The notes under the pieces are model-generated. The model was not told the DNA's origin and did no database searches. It was given only the letters and a program-made list of their open reading frames with translations. A DNA stretch of 10,376 nt, taken from Acidobacteriota bacterium (GTDB lineage Bacteria > Acidobacteriota > Terriglobia > Terriglobales > Acidobacteriaceae). Where the stretch lies: NCBI GenBank assembly GCA_021798235.1, contig JAJZMO010000091.1, positions 1-10,376 on the forward strand. The letters are read 5' to 3'. Every line of letters starts with the position of its first letter. Within the stretch, counting starts at the first letter, position 1. Shown here piece after piece: positions 1 through 6,016 of the stretch. Both the position numbers and the translations under genes were made by a program.

Positions 1-953
1 TCGCGCTGGGCGCGCTGAAAGCTGTCATAGGCGCGGACGACGCGCTGGACAAGCTGGTGGCGCACCACATCCTCATTGACGAAGTGGCAGAAGCGCACGC
101 CCTCGACGCCCTTGAGCACTTCAAGCGCTTCGAGCAGGCCGGATTTGCGCGGGTTGGGCAGGTCGATCTGCGTGATGTCGCCGGTGATGACGGCCTTGGA
201 GTTGTTGCCCATGCGGGTCAGGAACATCTTCATCTGCTCGCTGGTGGTGTTCTGGGCCTCGTCCATGATGATGAAGGAGTCGTTGAGGGTGCGGCCGCGC
301 ATGAAGGCCAGCGGGGCGACCTCGATGACATTGCGCTCCAGCATTTTGTCGACGCGTTCCGGCTCCAGCAAATCGTAGAGTGCGTCGTAGAGTGGGCGCA
401 GATAGGGGTCAACCTTTTCTTGCAGCGAGCCGGGCAGAAAGCCGAGGCGCTCGCCGGCTTCGACGGCCGGGCGCACCAGCACCAGGCGGCTGACGCGCTT
501 GGCCGCCAGCGCGGCCACGGCCATGGCCACGGCGAGGTAGGTTTTGCCGGTGCCAGCGGGGCCGATGCCGAAGACCATGTCAGTCTGCTCGATGGCTTCA
601 AGATATTGTCGCTGGTTGAGTGAGCGTGGTTGCACCATGCGGCGGATGCCGTTGGAGCGTTGCTTGCCGCTGTCCACCAGTGAGCGCAGCGTGACGGCTG
701 GGTCAGCCACGACCAGCTTGAGCATTCCGTTCAATTCGCCATTTTGCAGCGTGACGCCGCTCTTGCGCAGGGATTCATAGTCGGCAAAGATGCGTTCGAC
801 GCGGGTGACGCTCTCCGCATCGCCTTCGACGTAAAGAGCGTCGGAGCGCAGATCGATGCGGACGTGCAGCGAGTCTTCCAGCAGATGAATGTTTTCGTCG
901 CGCGTACCGAAGATTGGCTCAAGATTTGGGGTGATGGCGATGGCCTTTTTCAT
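1..953 (-). CDS. phoH: PhoH-family ATPase, 3' end cut by window edge
   Basis: The reading frame opens at an ATG at 951-953 (reverse) and stays open for 317 codons to the left edge, with no stop reached. The N-terminus (residues 15-28, [14 protein letters not shown]) is the conserved KH-like PhoH lead-in. Walker A is GPAGTGKT at 131-138 and Walker B is FIIMDEAQ at 227-234. Between them lie a [16 protein letters not shown] segment (160-175) and, further on, [10 protein letters not shown] (257-266). The last visible residues, [20 protein letters not shown], are the usual family C-terminus, so only a short tail should be missing. The family is cytoplasmic P-loop NTPases linked to RNA metabolism and usually sits next to ybeY, which would lie off the left edge; that neighbour is expected, not seen. 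A GGAAA lies about 12 nt before the ATG. The gene is divergent from the aminotransferase. Family identity is firm; its exact cellular substrate is not known. Confidence 0.95.
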   Translation of the reverse strand, partial: MKKAIAITPNLEPIFGTRDENIHLLEDSLHVRIDLRSDALYVEGDAESVTRVERIFADYESLRKSGVTLQNGELNGMLKLVVADPAVTLRSLVDSGKQRSNGIRRMVQPRSLNQRQYLEAIEQTDMVFGIGPAGTGKTYLAVAMAVAALAAKRVSRLVLVRPAVEAGERLGFLPGSLQEKVDPYLRPLYDALYDLLEPERVDKMLERNVIEVAPLAFMRGRTLNDSFIIMDEAQNTTSEQMKMFLTRMGNNSKAVITGDITQIDLPNPRKSGLLEALEVLKGVEGVRFCHFVNEDVVRHQLVQRVVRAYDSFQRAQR

Positions 954-1383
954 TGGGAAGATTGATTTCCTTTCTGGGCTGCATGCATAAGGAAGCGCAC
1001 AGGTATGTGCGGTATGGCGACATTGCAAAGAGCAAGCAGGGACGTGCGCTGAGGATGCTGGTGACGTATCTGTGGTGCGGGATGTGGGCGCTGCTCACCG
1101 CGCAGCCGGTCCGCAACCATTGCGGAGGCCATCGAAGCACCGGGAGTGGCGCAAGGGACTCGAATGGGCACAGATTAGCGCCGAAGCGCGGGCGCGTCAA
1201 CCGGGAAATGGAGAAATGTGCGCCGTGCGTGCCGAAGATGCAAACCCGGCGGATGTGCGCAGGGCGGCGGGGGCCGGTGAGCGGGCGCACTTGGCGGGCG
1301 GGCGGCAATCTGCCAAACTGAATACAGGCGCTTTCCGCGCAAGCGGGGGCGGCCTGCAAACTTCGCCAGAAAGCTACCCGAAT
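954..1383. other. Divergent spacer between phoH and aminotransferase
   Basis: This 430-bp stretch has no gene I can support. Frames stay open through it, including an in-frame extension of the aminotransferase, but they carry no recognisable domain and reflect high GC. It must hold the promoters of two divergent genes, yet I find no convincing -35/-10 pair. It contains a perfect 6-bp inverted repeat with a GGTA loop (996-1011) in the phoH leader, and a CCGC-GCAA-GCGG hairpin (1335-1346) about 40 nt before the aminotransferase start. Confidence 0.6.
996..1011. repeat. Short perfect inverted repeat in phoH leader
   Basis: CGCACA (996-1001), GGTA loop, TGTGCG (1006-1011) make a perfect 6-bp hairpin about 43 nt upstream of the phoH start codon. 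It could be an mRNA leader hairpin or a regulator half-site pair. Nothing else in the sequence decides between these, and a chance origin is possible. Confidence 0.4.
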
Positions 1384-2583
1384 ATGAGCGCACCCGCAGC
1401 CGCACAAAAAGTATTTGCCGACCGCATCCACCGCATTGAAGTATCCGCCACGATGGCCGTGACCGCCGAGGCCGCCAAGCTGCGCGCCCAGGGCGTGAAC
1501 CTGGTGGACTTTGGCGCGGGCGAGCCGCACTTTGCCACGCCGCGTCATATTAAGGATGCGGCCATTGCCGCCATTGAAGCGAACTTTACGCGCTATACAG
1601 CGGTCAGCGGCATTCCAGAGCTGCGCACGGCCATTGTGGAGCGGCACGCCGCCGACTTTGGCAGCAAGTACACGCCAGAGGAAGTGGTGTTCACCACGGG
1701 CGGCAAGCTGGCGCTCTTCCACGCCGTGCAGGTGCTGGTGGATCACGGCGATGAAGTGGTGCTGCCTGCGCCCTTCTGGGTTTCGTTCAAGGACATTATT
1801 CAGTACGCCGGCGGTAAGCCCGTGATTCTGCAAACCAACGAGGCGGACAATTTTCGCGTCACGGCGCAGGCGATTGAAGCCGCAATTACACCACGCACCA
1901 AGGCCATCATTTTGAACACGCCGTCCAATCCGTCGGGTGCGGTGGTTTCTCCGGCGGATCTGGAGCAGATTGTGCGCCTGGCCCATGCGCGCGGCATCTT
2001 TTTGCTGCTCGACGAATGCTATGCCTACTTGCAGTACACGGGCGTGTCGATCTCCGGCGGCTCGTTTACGGATTGCAAGGAGCACCTGGTGGTGCTGGGG
2101 TCGCTCTCCAAAACCTACGCCATGACGGGCTGGCGCGCCGGATATGCGCTGGGGCCGAAGGCGGTGATTGCGGCCATGTCGAAGTTGCAGAGCCAGGACA
2201 CCTCGTCCACGGCGTCGATTGTGCAGAAGGCGTCGATCGCCGCGCTGACCGGATCGCAGCAATGCGTGGCCGATATGCGGCAGGATTATCTGTCCCTGCG
2301 CGATGAGGTGATCGCCGGGCTGCGCAAGATTCCGGGCATCACCTGCACCGTGCCCGAGGGCGCGTTCTACGTGTATCCCAACGTGAAGGCGTATCTGGGC
2401 AAGGGCGGCGTGAAGAACGGGATCGATCTGGCTGCCAAGCTGCTGCATGAGGCACATGTGGTCACCGTGCCCGGCGAGGCCTTTGGCACCAACGAGCACA
2501 TTCGACTTTCGTATGCCGTGAGCCACGCCGATGTGGCCGAGGGTACGCGGCGCATGCAGGAGTTCTTCGCCAAGTTGGCATAA
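1384..2583 (+). CDS. Pyridoxal phosphate-dependent class I aminotransferase (aspartate aminotransferase-like)
   Basis: The protein has 399 residues, the normal length for fold-type I class I aminotransferases. Key residues are visible: the aromatic PLP-stacking region APFWVSF (129-135), NTPSNPSG (178-185, PLP-contacting Asn182), Asp210 and Tyr213 in LLLDECYAY, the Schiff-base lysine Lys243 in GSLSKTYAMTGWRAGYALG (239-257), and the carboxylate-binding Arg374 in EHIRLSYA. It transfers an amino group between an amino acid and a 2-oxo acid in the cytoplasm. The sequence type resembles bacterial aspartate or prephenate aminotransferases, but the amino donor cannot be fixed from sequence alone. The frame is open upstream to 1072, but homology begins only around KVFADRIHRIEVSATMAV, so the ATG at 1384 is preferred despite a weak ribosome site. 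It appears monocistronic, flanked by long spacers. Confidence 0.93.
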   Translation: MSAPAAAQKVFADRIHRIEVSATMAVTAEAAKLRAQGVNLVDFGAGEPHFATPRHIKDAAIAAIEANFTRYTAVSGIPELRTAIVERHAADFGSKYTPEEVVFTTGGKLALFHAVQVLVDHGDEVVLPAPFWVSFKDIIQYAGGKPVILQTNEADNFRVTAQAIEAAITPRTKAIILNTPSNPSGAVVSPADLEQIVRLAHARGIFLLLDECYAYLQYTGVSISGGSFTDCKEHLVVLGSLSKTYAMTGWRAGYALGPKAVIAAMSKLQSQDTSSTASIVQKASIAALTGSQQCVADMRQDYLSLRDEVIAGLRKIPGITCTVPEGAFYVYPNVKAYLGKGGVKNGIDLAAKLLHEAHVVTVPGEAFGTNEHIRLSYAVSHADVAEGTRRMQEFFAKLA

Positions 2584-2624
2584 GAGGGATGCGGGGCTGA
2601 AATACGGTGGGCCGGAGATATTTC

Positions 2625-2660
2625 CATCCCACCCTTCGCAAAGGATGCGAAGGATGGGGC
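2625..2660. repeat. Intergenic palindromic repeat, copy 1
   Basis: The arms CCTTCGCA (2633-2640) and TGCGAAGG (2646-2653) are perfectly complementary around a 5-nt AAGGA loop. The pairing continues outward after one mismatch (CCCA with TGGG). The flanks read CATCCCAC on the left and ATGGGGC on the right. The same module recurs at 2789-2824 and, more diverged, at 7480-7507. Confidence 0.8.
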
Positions 2661-2712
2661 ACCCGACGGTGTCTTTTGCGCGGTCGTTGTCGTATTTGCC
2701 AAGAGCGTCTGG

Positions 2713-2741
2713 ATTCTTCGCTCCTGTGGGTCGCGAAGAAT
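2713..2741. repeat. Second type of intergenic hairpin
   Basis: ATTCTTCGC (2713-2721) and GCGAAGAAT (2733-2741) form a perfect 9-bp stem with an 11-nt loop. The sequence differs from the flanking repeat copies. It lies between the two copies and may be a second dispersed repeat or part of one composite element. I see no second copy in the window. Confidence 0.65.
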
Positions 2742-2788
2742 GACTCGGTGTTTTTGATGCGGGCATTGTAGCCAACCTACTCTCTTTG

Positions 2789-2824
2789 CATCCCACCCTT
2801 CGCAACCGCAGCGGAGGATGGGGC
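2789..2824. repeat. Intergenic palindromic repeat, copy 2
   Basis: It has the same left half as copy 1 (CATCCCACCCTTCGCA) and a slightly altered right half (GCGGAGGATGGGGC). CCTTCGC (2797-2803) pairs with GCGGAGG (2811-2817) with one G-T wobble and a 7-nt loop. Retained pairing despite base changes suggests the folded shape is what is conserved. Confidence 0.78.
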
Positions 2825-2843
2825 AGCTGAAGCCTTCGGCCGC

Positions 2844-2865
2844 CTGCGCCAAAAGCGAAGCGCAG
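2844..2865. repeat. CTGCGC/GCGCAG inverted repeat
   Basis: A perfect 6-bp stem (2844-2849 with 2860-2865) encloses a 10-nt loop just downstream of repeat copy 2. It may be part of the same intergenic element or incidental in GC-rich DNA. Confidence 0.4.
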
Positions 2866-2927
2866 ATTCCCCGGCTTGCGTGACGAAAAAGCGCGAAAAT
2901 AGTAGTAAATAAAGGGTGTATCCACGG

Positions 2928-2933
2928 TATACT
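2928..2933 (+). promoter_or_regulatory. Candidate -10 box of the Sel1 gene
   Basis: TATACT lies 24 nt before the ATG at 2957, at the end of an AT-rich stretch that stands out from its GC-rich surroundings. No good -35 box lies 16-18 nt upstream. An alternative weak pair is TTGCGT (2876-2881) with AATAGT (2898-2903). A GGGG at 2950-2953 is the only Shine-Dalgarno-like stretch. Confidence 0.3.
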
Positions 2934-2956
2934 GGCCCCGGATACCTCTGGGGCCT

Positions 2957-3871
2957 ATGGTTCGTTTGCGATGGATCGCGTGGATTTTTTCCGGTTGTAT
3001 GGCCGTGTCTGCCCTAGCGCAGAGCACGCCGGACGTGGCCGCTCTGCGCGAAGCCGCAGAAAAAGGCAACACCATTGAACAACTAATTTTGGCTGGAATG
3101 TACCTACAGGGCCAAGGTGTGCCCAAGGACGATGCGCAGGCGGCTCACTGGTACCGCAAGGCGGCCGAGGAGGGCGATGCCACGGCGCAATTCGACCTGG
3201 GCGTTTTATATGACGCGGGCCAAGGCGTGCCCAAGGATGATGCGCAGGCAGCCGACTGGTATCGCAAGTCTGCAGAACAGGGCAATGTGGACGCGGCGTT
3301 CAATCTGGCAGTTTTGTGTGACGCGGGCCAGGGTGTGCCCAAGGATGATGCGCAGGCGGCCAAGTGGTACGGCAAAGCGGCGGAGCATGGCATTGTGGCG
3401 GCGCAATTTAATTTGGGAGTTTTTTACGATCAAGGCCGCGGCGTGGCCAAGGATGATGCGCAGGCCGCTGTCTGGTGGGGCAAGGCCGCTGCGCAGGGCA
3501 ATGCGGATGCAGCGTTCAACCTGGGCGAGCTGTACAACCAGGGCCGCGGTGTGACACGGGACGATGCGCAGGCGGCCAAGTGGTATCTCAAGGCTGCCGA
3601 GCAGGGTGAGCACGCGGCACAATTTAATCTGGGACTGTTGTATGCGCAGGGCCATGGCGTGCCCAAGGATGTGGTCGAGGCGTACTTCTGGCTGACGATC
3701 TCCGCGACCATGTTGCCGAAGGGCACGGATCCGTATGCGGACACGCAGACGGATTTCAACCAAGTGCGAGATGCCATTGGAATGCAAATTTCTGCGGCGC
3801 AGCGCGCCGACGCCAAGACGCGCGCGCAGGCGTGGCTGAAGGCGCATCCAACGCCGACTGCGGGCCAGTAA
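2957..3871 (+). CDS. Secreted Sel1-repeat (SLR/TPR-like) protein
   Basis: This 304-residue protein starts with a basic stretch and a hydrophobic core (MVRLRWIAWIFSGCMAVSALAQ) ending in an ALA-Q signal-peptidase I site, so export is likely. FSGC at 11-14 is a poor lipobox, making a lipoprotein less likely. Residues about 37-252 are six Sel1-like repeats of exactly 36 residues, each with the pattern A-x-F-N-L-G-x-L-Y-x-x-G-x-G-V-P-K-D-D-A-Q-A-A-x-W-Y-x-K-A-A-E-x-G. They should stack as paired helices into a solenoid that binds a protein partner. A non-repeat tail (about 253-304) follows the last repeat, which has diverged (VVEAYFWLTISA). Sel1 proteins act as adaptors in diverse processes, and the partner here cannot be inferred. 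The gene stands alone between two spacers. Confidence 0.92.
   Translation: MVRLRWIAWIFSGCMAVSALAQSTPDVAALREAAEKGNTIEQLILAGMYLQGQGVPKDDAQAAHWYRKAAEEGDATAQFDLGVLYDAGQGVPKDDAQAADWYRKSAEQGNVDAAFNLAVLCDAGQGVPKDDAQAAKWYGKAAEHGIVAAQFNLGVFYDQGRGVAKDDAQAAVWWGKAAAQGNADAAFNLGELYNQGRGVTRDDAQAAKWYLKAAEQGEHAAQFNLGLLYAQGHGVPKDVVEAYFWLTISATMLPKGTDPYADTQTDFNQVRDAIGMQISAAQRADAKTRAQAWLKAHPTPTAGQ
3065..3712 (+). repeat. Six in-frame 108-bp direct repeats inside the Sel1 gene
   Basis: The DNA segment reading GCCCAAGGAYGATGCGCAGG or close to it starts at 3121, 3229, 3337, 3445 and 3553, and a partial version starts at 3661, always exactly 108 bp apart. The nucleotide identity is higher than the protein fold needs, particularly in the PKDDAQAA block, which suggests duplication by recombination and possible copy-number change. 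Confidence 0.85.
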
Positions 3872-3966
3872 CGGCGGTACCCATTCTGTTGCGCAGCGAT
3901 CGATCCTCCAAACAACAAGGCAGACTGGGCATGTTTTGTGGCTGCGCGAAGGCAGCGTGCCGCCGG

Positions 3967-3977
3967 TACAATGGAGG
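3967..3977 (+). promoter_or_regulatory. TACAAT box abutting the trxB ribosome site
   Basis: TACAAT (3967-3972) is directly followed by GGAGG (3973-3977), 12 nt before the trxB ATG. TACAAT resembles a -10 box but no -35 lies at 16-18 nt, and a start of transcription just after it would leave GGAGG out of the mRNA. GGAGG is more likely the real ribosome site and TACAAT may be coincidental. Confidence 0.3.
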
Positions 3978-3989
3978 CAGACGAAAATT

Positions 3990-4961
3990 ATGAGCACGCA
4001 CACGCACGCAACTCCCAACGCTTCTGCCCACAATGCGATTCACGATACGGTGATTCTTGGCTCCGGCTGCGCCGGATTGACGGCGGCCATTTACGCGGCG
4101 CGCGCCAACTTGAAGCCAGTTGTGCTCGAAGGCCACGAGCCGGGCGGGCAACTGTCCATTACCACGCTTGTTGAGAATTTTCCCGGATGGCCAGAGGGCA
4201 TCCAAGGGCCGCAGTTGATCGAGAACATGAAGCAGCAGGCAACGCGCTTTGGCGCGGAGCTGCGCATGGCGCACCTGGTGAGCGTGGATTTGTCCAAGCG
4301 TCCGTTTGCGCTGAATCTGGGCAAGGAGACGCTGCACACGCGCACGCTGGTGATCGCCAGTGGAGCCAGTGCGCGCTGGCTGGGGCTGCCGAGTGAGCAG
4401 GCGCTGATCGGCCACGGCGTCAGCAGTTGCGCCACGTGCGACGGATTTTTCTTCAGCGGCAAAGAGATTGCCGTGATCGGCGGCGGCGACTCGGCGATGG
4501 AAGAGGCGATCTTCTTGACACGCTTTGCCAGCAAGGTGACGCTGATCCATCGGCGCGACCAGTTCCGCGCCTCGAAGATTATGCTGGAGCGCACGCTGGC
4601 GCATGAGAAGATTCGCATCCTGACCAACACCGCTGTGGACGAAGTGCTGGATGTGACGAAAAAAGAAGTGACCGGATTGAAGCTGCGCAACGTGGTAACG
4701 GGCGAGCAGAGCCTGTTGCCGGTGAGCGCAATGTTTTTGGGCATTGGCCACGAGCCGAACGCAAAGATGTTTGCCGGACAGATTGACCTGGACGACGATG
4801 GCTACGTGCGCACACACAACAACGTGATGACGCGCGTGCCGGGTGTGTTTGCCTGTGGCGATGTGCAGGATCGTCGCTATCGGCAGGCGATTACCGCTGC
4901 CGGTTCTGGCTGCATGGCTGCGCTGGAAGTGGAGAAGTTTTTGGAGGAGCACGGGCGCTAA
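3990..4961 (+). CDS. trxB: Thioredoxin-disulfide reductase
   Basis: This is a 323-residue cytoplasmic flavoenzyme that passes electrons from NADPH through FAD to thioredoxin. The FAD-binding GSGCAG is at 24-29, with EPGGQLSITTLVENFPGWPEG (50-70) after it. The redox-active CATC is at 147-150, just before Asp151. The NADPH-binding GGGDSA is at 164-169 with HRRDQFRAS at 187-195. The second FAD motif, FACGDVQDRRYRQAITAAGSG, is at 287-307. Length and order fit the low-molecular-weight class. A TTG at 3936 also opens the frame, but ATG 3990 is chosen because homology starts after it and GGAGG (3973-3977) precedes it, at a rather long 12 nt. The His/Thr/Ala-rich first 18 residues are an unconserved tail. 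The Pro-to-Cys change in the usual GSGPAG loop is the only oddity. It heads a run with yggS, yggU and a symporter. Confidence 0.96.
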   Translation: MSTHTHATPNASAHNAIHDTVILGSGCAGLTAAIYAARANLKPVVLEGHEPGGQLSITTLVENFPGWPEGIQGPQLIENMKQQATRFGAELRMAHLVSVDLSKRPFALNLGKETLHTRTLVIASGASARWLGLPSEQALIGHGVSSCATCDGFFFSGKEIAVIGGGDSAMEEAIFLTRFASKVTLIHRRDQFRASKIMLERTLAHEKIRILTNTAVDEVLDVTKKEVTGLKLRNVVTGEQSLLPVSAMFLGIGHEPNAKMFAGQIDLDDDGYVRTHNNVMTRVPGVFACGDVQDRRYRQAITAAGSGCMAALEVEKFLEEHGR

Positions 4962-4985
4962 ACGCGCCAGCTTCTGTGCGCGCAC

Positions 4986-5714
4986 ATGAGCATTGCGGAA
5001 AATCTCGCGCGCGTGGAGCAGCAGATCGAAACCGCCTGCCGCAAGGCGGGCCGCGTGCGGACGGATGTGCGGTGGATGGCCGTCTCGAAGACGCAGCCTG
5101 CGGATCGTATCGTGGAAGCCTATGCCGCCGGAGCGCGGTTGTTTGGCGAGAACCGTGTGCAGGAGTTTGCCGCCAAGCGCGATGTACTGGCGGCTGCGGG
5201 GATTGTTTCTGGCAGCGATGCGGCAACGGTGCATTGCATCGGGCCGCTGCAAACGAACAAGGCCAACCGCGCGGCACAGATTTTTGACGCTGTAGATTCG
5301 GTGGATTCGCTGCGCGTGGCCGAGTGCCTGCAACGCGCGGCATCGGCAGCGGGCAAGGTGCTGCCCATTCTGTTGGAGATCAAACTCAGCGATGAGGCGG
5401 CCAAGCACGGCTTGGCCCCGGATGGGTCGGAGTTGGCCGAGGTGCTGGAGCGAGCACCGGACTGGACGCATCTGCGCGTGCGCGGGTTGATGATGGTGCC
5501 GCCGTACTTTGAAGATTCCGAAGCGGCGCGTCCCTACTTCCAGCGCTTGCGAAGGCTGCGCGATGCTTTGGCGCAGCGGCATCCTCAATTGCAATTCGAT
5601 GAACTTTCCATGGGCATGTCGCACGACTACGCCGTGGCAATTGCTGAAGGCGCAACGTGTGTGCGCATCGGCACGGCGATTTTTGGTGCGCGCGCTGCGC
5701 AGCCTGCGCCATGA
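4986..5714 (+). CDS. yggS: YggS/PROSC-type pyridoxal phosphate homeostasis protein
   Basis: This 242-residue protein has the alanine-racemase-like barrel of the YggS (PLPBP) family, which binds PLP and buffers its free level without known enzyme activity. The PLP lysine is Lys35 in AVSKTQP (32-38). Other family marks are GENRVQE (54-60), HCIGPLQTNK (83-92; usually HFIGxLQxNK), and LSMGMSHDYAVAIAEGATCVRIGTAIFG (207-234), which holds the phosphate-binding residues. RVRGLMMVPP (164-173) is also typical. It begins 24 nt after the trxB stop without a clear Shine-Dalgarno, suggesting translation from the upstream message. Its TGA overlaps the ATG of the next gene. It acts in the cytoplasm. Confidence 0.95.
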   Translation: MSIAENLARVEQQIETACRKAGRVRTDVRWMAVSKTQPADRIVEAYAAGARLFGENRVQEFAAKRDVLAAAGIVSGSDAATVHCIGPLQTNKANRAAQIFDAVDSVDSLRVAECLQRAASAAGKVLPILLEIKLSDEAAKHGLAPDGSELAEVLERAPDWTHLRVRGLMMVPPYFEDSEAARPYFQRLRRLRDALAQRHPQLQFDELSMGMSHDYAVAIAEGATCVRIGTAIFGARAAQPAP

Positions 5715-6007
5715 TTGCCGTGCGCGAGACGCCGCAGGGCGCGGCATTTCTGGTGCGCGTGCAGCCGCGCGCCCGGCGCACGGCGGTGCAAGGTGTGGTG
5801 GGCGATGTGCTGCGCGTAGCCGTGCAGGCTCCTCCAGTGGAGGGTCGCGCCAACGAGGCCTTGATCCGTTTTTTCGCGGAGATGTTTTCGGTTCCACGCG
5901 GCGCGGTCACGCTGGCCAGCGGCGAGCACGGACGCAACAAGCGTGTGGTGATTGCCGGACGCACGGCGGAGCAGGTGCTGGCCGTGCTGCAATCGCTGTC
6001 CATATAA
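5711..6007 (+). CDS. yggU: DUF167 / YggU family protein
   Basis: This 98-residue protein matches the DUF167 (YggU) pattern: V-R-V-Q-P-R-A-R-R-T-A-V-x-G near residues 15-28, APPVEGRANEAL (40-51), and a final G-E-x-x-x-x-K-R-V-V-I-A-G (about 69-81). The family folds as a small alpha/beta domain and has no settled function. The start is placed at ATG 5711, whose ATGA overlaps the yggS stop, which implies translational coupling. The frame extends upstream inside yggS but without conserved sequence. In many bacteria yggS, yggT and yggU travel together; here yggT is absent and yggU follows yggS directly. Confidence 0.9.
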   Translation: MIAVRETPQGAAFLVRVQPRARRTAVQGVVGDVLRVAVQAPPVEGRANEALIRFFAEMFSVPRGAVTLASGEHGRNKRVVIAGRTAEQVLAVLQSLSI

Positions 6008-6016
6008 GATGAGCGC

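Larger units (their letters stand above)
2584..2956. other. Palindrome-rich intergenic region
   Basis: This 373-bp spacer has no supported gene. It holds two copies of a palindromic repeat (about 2625-2660 and 2789-2824), a separate ATTCTTCGC/GCGAAGAAT hairpin between them (2713-2741), and a CTGCGC/GCGCAG hairpin (2844-2865). It ends in an AT-rich tract (about 2884-2935) that probably carries the promoter of the Sel1 gene. The first hairpin follows the aminotransferase stop by about 45 nt and could stop transcription, though it lacks a T tract. Confidence 0.7.

Noticed and set aside
1072..1383. N-terminal extension of the aminotransferase by 104 codons
   Set aside because: The frame is open but the extension is Arg/Ala/Gly-rich and unlike any aminotransferase N-terminus. 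Starting at 1384 gives the normal family length.
2990..3001. Lipoprotein lipobox FSGC in the Sel1 protein
   Set aside because: Phe at -3 is a poor fit to the lipobox, and a better signal-peptidase I site (ALA-Q) lies a few residues later.
919..3126. A 735-codon open frame on the minus strand
   Set aside because: It runs antisense through the whole aminotransferase, whose motifs are unmistakable. Its translation has no recognisable domain and is rich in Arg/His/Gly, typical of antisense frames in GC-rich genes.
3121..3680. Regularly spaced repeats resembling a CRISPR array
   Set aside because: The 108-bp period equals 36 codons, the repeats are in frame, and they encode Sel1 motifs, so this is a protein repeat.
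3936..3989. TTG start giving thioredoxin reductase 18 more residues
   Set aside because: The added residues are not conserved, TTG is a rarer start, and GGAGG precedes the ATG at 3990.
3756..5897. A 713-codon open frame on the minus strand
   Set aside because: It is antisense to trxB, yggS and part of yggU, all well supported. It is a composition artefact.
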